A DNA stretch of 18,732 nucleotides from Spirogloea muscicola (lineage: Eukaryota; Streptophyta; Zygnematophyceae; Spirogloeales; Spirogloeaceae): NCBI GenBank assembly GCA_009602725.1, contig WELB01000033.1, forward strand, positions 312,126 through 330,857. Reading direction: 5' to 3'. Positions 17,550 through 18,732 of the stretch are shown one piece after another. The notes beneath the pieces were generated by a model. That model was not told where the DNA came from. It ran no database searches and worked only from the letters and a program-made list of their open reading frames with translations. The number at the start of each line of letters is the position of its first letter. Within the stretch, counting starts at the first letter, position 1. The position numbers and the translations under genes were made by a program.

Positions 17550-17641
17550 TTGACAGATGCCTGGAGACTAGACACCTCATCCGGCTGATAAATAAATTGA
17601 CTGTCAGTGCCGCAGGAAAGGCTTGACAGATGCTTGGAGAC
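17550..17641 (+). repeat. 19-bp direct repeat pair
   Basis: TTGACAGATGCCTGGAGAC (17550-17568) recurs with one mismatch at 17623-17641. It marks the left edge of the right-hand repeat block. Confidence 0.7.
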
Positions 17642-17802
17642 GGACAATTTCTTTTTCTCAGCCACTGCTTTAAATTGGAAGGGGCTGTTGTATTTTTGTG
17701 GCTTGACCTCTTCTTGCCCCGGCTTGCAAGACGGCAGAGTGTCCCGACAGCATCAAGGTCAAGCAGCTCTTTCAAAGCAGCTCTTCCTTGTCCAATATTT
17801 CT

Positions 17803-17903
17803 GGCTGGCCTTCCACGGCCCTCGCCCCCTTTGAAGGAAGAAAGGGCTCGCCCTTTGAAAGTGCTTACTATTTCTTTCAAGGGGGGCGAGGGCTGTGAAA
17901 GCC
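17803..17903 (+). repeat. Fold-back pair of hairpin modules
   Basis: The left arm 17807-17843 (GGCCTTCCACGGCCCTCGCC...) and the right arm 17871-17903 are reverse complements over about 33-37 bp with a few differences. They enclose a 27-bp centre. Each arm is itself a variant of the GGCTGGCCTTTCACAGCC module, so two copies sit head to head. Confidence 0.75.
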
Positions 17904-17980
17904 ACCCCACAAAAGAGAGAAAGATTGCAGTGCATATGGAACCAAAGGGAGGCCAAAGCAAGCCAAATATCCACCTTGTC

Positions 17981-18010
17981 CATTCTTTTTGGGCTGGCCT
18001 TTCACAGCCC
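17981..18010 (+). repeat. Hairpin module, GGCTGGCCTTTCACAGCC subtype
   Basis: CATTCTTTTT directly precedes GGGCTG (17991-17996), which pairs with CAGCCC (18005-18010). The same loop sequence is found at 3048-3065, and degenerate relatives lie at 2743-2760 and 2393-2409. Confidence 0.7.
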
Positions 18011-18170
18011 CTGTAAGGAATGCTGTGGATCACCAAGCCCGGGTTGCCGGCAGCGCAAGGAAAAGCGGGGAGGGGGCCGCAACGGTGAAATTGAGCAACG
18101 GTTACTGCAGGGGGCAAGGGTCCAGGGGTCCGAGGTTGGGTGAAGAACTCCCTCTTCCATCTCGGGTGCC

Positions 18171-18410
18171 CTCTATATAGACGGACTGCGAGCCCGGCCA
18201 TACGGGCCCGGGTGGGACATTTGGCACCCAGTCTCTCGTTGACGACCCGTCCACGACCTGTCGACGGCTATCAACGGGCTACCACCGACAATTTACCCAT
18301 CCATCGGCAACCACCGCCATACTGACGGTCCCCCGTCACTAGCAGCTGACGGTCACTACTCCCCAGGCTATCGTCAGCCGTCATCACTAACGGCTAGCAA
18401 CGCCGTCAAG
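18171..18410 (+). promoter_or_regulatory. TATA box followed by alternating TGACGG/CCGTCA motifs
   Basis: CTCTATATAG at 18171-18180 is a strong TATA box about 160 bp downstream of a hairpin module. Downstream, TGACGG (18323-18328, 18347-18352) and CCGTCA (18333-18338, 18378-18383, 18403-18408) occur in both orientations within 90 bp. ACATTTGGCACCCAG near 18218-18231 resembles the end of a retrotransposon LTR plus a tRNA primer-binding site (TGGCACCC...). The matching tRNA was not identified, and no polyprotein follows. Confidence 0.3.
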
Positions 18411-18544
18411 GCAGTCCACAGCGCTGCCACCTCCCGTCGCCGTTCCAGCGCCAGCACCATGCTGTCTCGCGTGTCACGACTCCGGGTTGCGCCGCGCTCA
18501 GCTCTATATTAAAGCCATGCTGCCCAGCCTGGTGAAATTGAAAG

Positions 18545-18724
18545 AAGAAAGGGCTCGCCCATTGAGGATAGGGGCTGGACAAGCCAGCCCAAAAAAGAAT
18601 GAACAAAGAACGAGAAGGGGGCCAGAGGAAGCCAGAGGAAGCGCTAAGAAACCAAAGCACACAAAGAAAGAAAGCAGCTACAAATTACTCAGTAACCCCT
18701 GCTAAGCAGCCGCAAATCAGAGAG
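18545..18724 (-). repeat. Dispersed repeat unit, copy C (inverted, diverged)
   Basis: On the - strand this reads from CTCTCTGATTTGCGGCTGCTTAG through a longer pyrimidine-rich middle to the hairpin (18590-18572), TCAATGGGCGAGC and CTTTCTT, matching copies A and B. Differences include several substitutions and a tandem duplication of GCCAGAGGAA (18609-18630 area). A TATA-like TTTAATATAGAG follows on the same strand near 18516-18503. Confidence 0.75.
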
Positions 18725-18732
18725 GCTAGGGT

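Noticed and set aside
17515-18201. 228-codon - strand open frame
   Set aside because: It runs across the fold-back and several hairpin modules and shows no motif; it reflects repeat sequence rather than a gene.
1-18732. tRNA, rRNA, CRISPR array or bacterial-type operon
   Set aside because: None seen; gene structure with GT/AG introns and a NAC domain is that of a plant nuclear genome.

Overview
This is nuclear DNA from a streptophyte: a land plant, or possibly a charophyte alga. The firmest reason is a complete plant-specific NAC transcription-factor gene on the + strand, in six exons with canonical GT/AG borders. A second multi-exon gene on the - strand is a glycoside hydrolase family 31 (GH31) enzyme of the sulfoquinovosidase (YihQ-like) branch. 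Introns run from about 140 to 470 bp, and repeats fill much of the rest. The species cannot be named from the sequence; a non-seed plant or charophyte would fit.

Layout. Positions 1-3,600 are a repeat-rich block: two near-identical 156-bp direct repeats 2 kb apart, several copies of a short GGGCTGG/CCAGCCC hairpin module, a strongly G/C-ending exon-like fragment ending in an acyltransferase-3-like motif, and two diverged copies of an unrecognised protein segment broken by frameshifts. Positions 3,600-6,400 are nearly featureless apart from a striking pair of overlapping hairpins and one weak coding-like patch. Positions 6,440-7,330 hold a hairpin cluster and a 78-bp direct repeat. Positions 7,379-9,549 (- strand) carry six internal exons of the GH31 gene. 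Its 5' exons are missing next to a single n at 9,720, and its 3' exons were not found. Positions 9,721-10,660 are a GC-rich tract. Positions 11,091-14,509 are the NAC gene, with a poly(A) signal at 14,821. Positions 15,188-16,717 hold a promoter-like element and scattered exon-like pieces that weakly resemble a secreted TPD1-like protein. Positions 17,550-18,732 return to the repeat family, ending in an inverted copy of the 156-bp unit that opens the window.

Both ends of the window lie in the same repeat family in opposite orientations, which is typical of a draft contig that stopped in repeats. Nothing indicates that the NAC and GH31 genes act together; they look like unrelated neighbours with a possible assembly join between them. 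The points most worth following are the covarying hairpin family, the repeated unrecognised protein segment, the acidic insertion in the GH31 catalytic domain, the two possible NAC C-termini and the alternative hairpins at 4,655-4,696.
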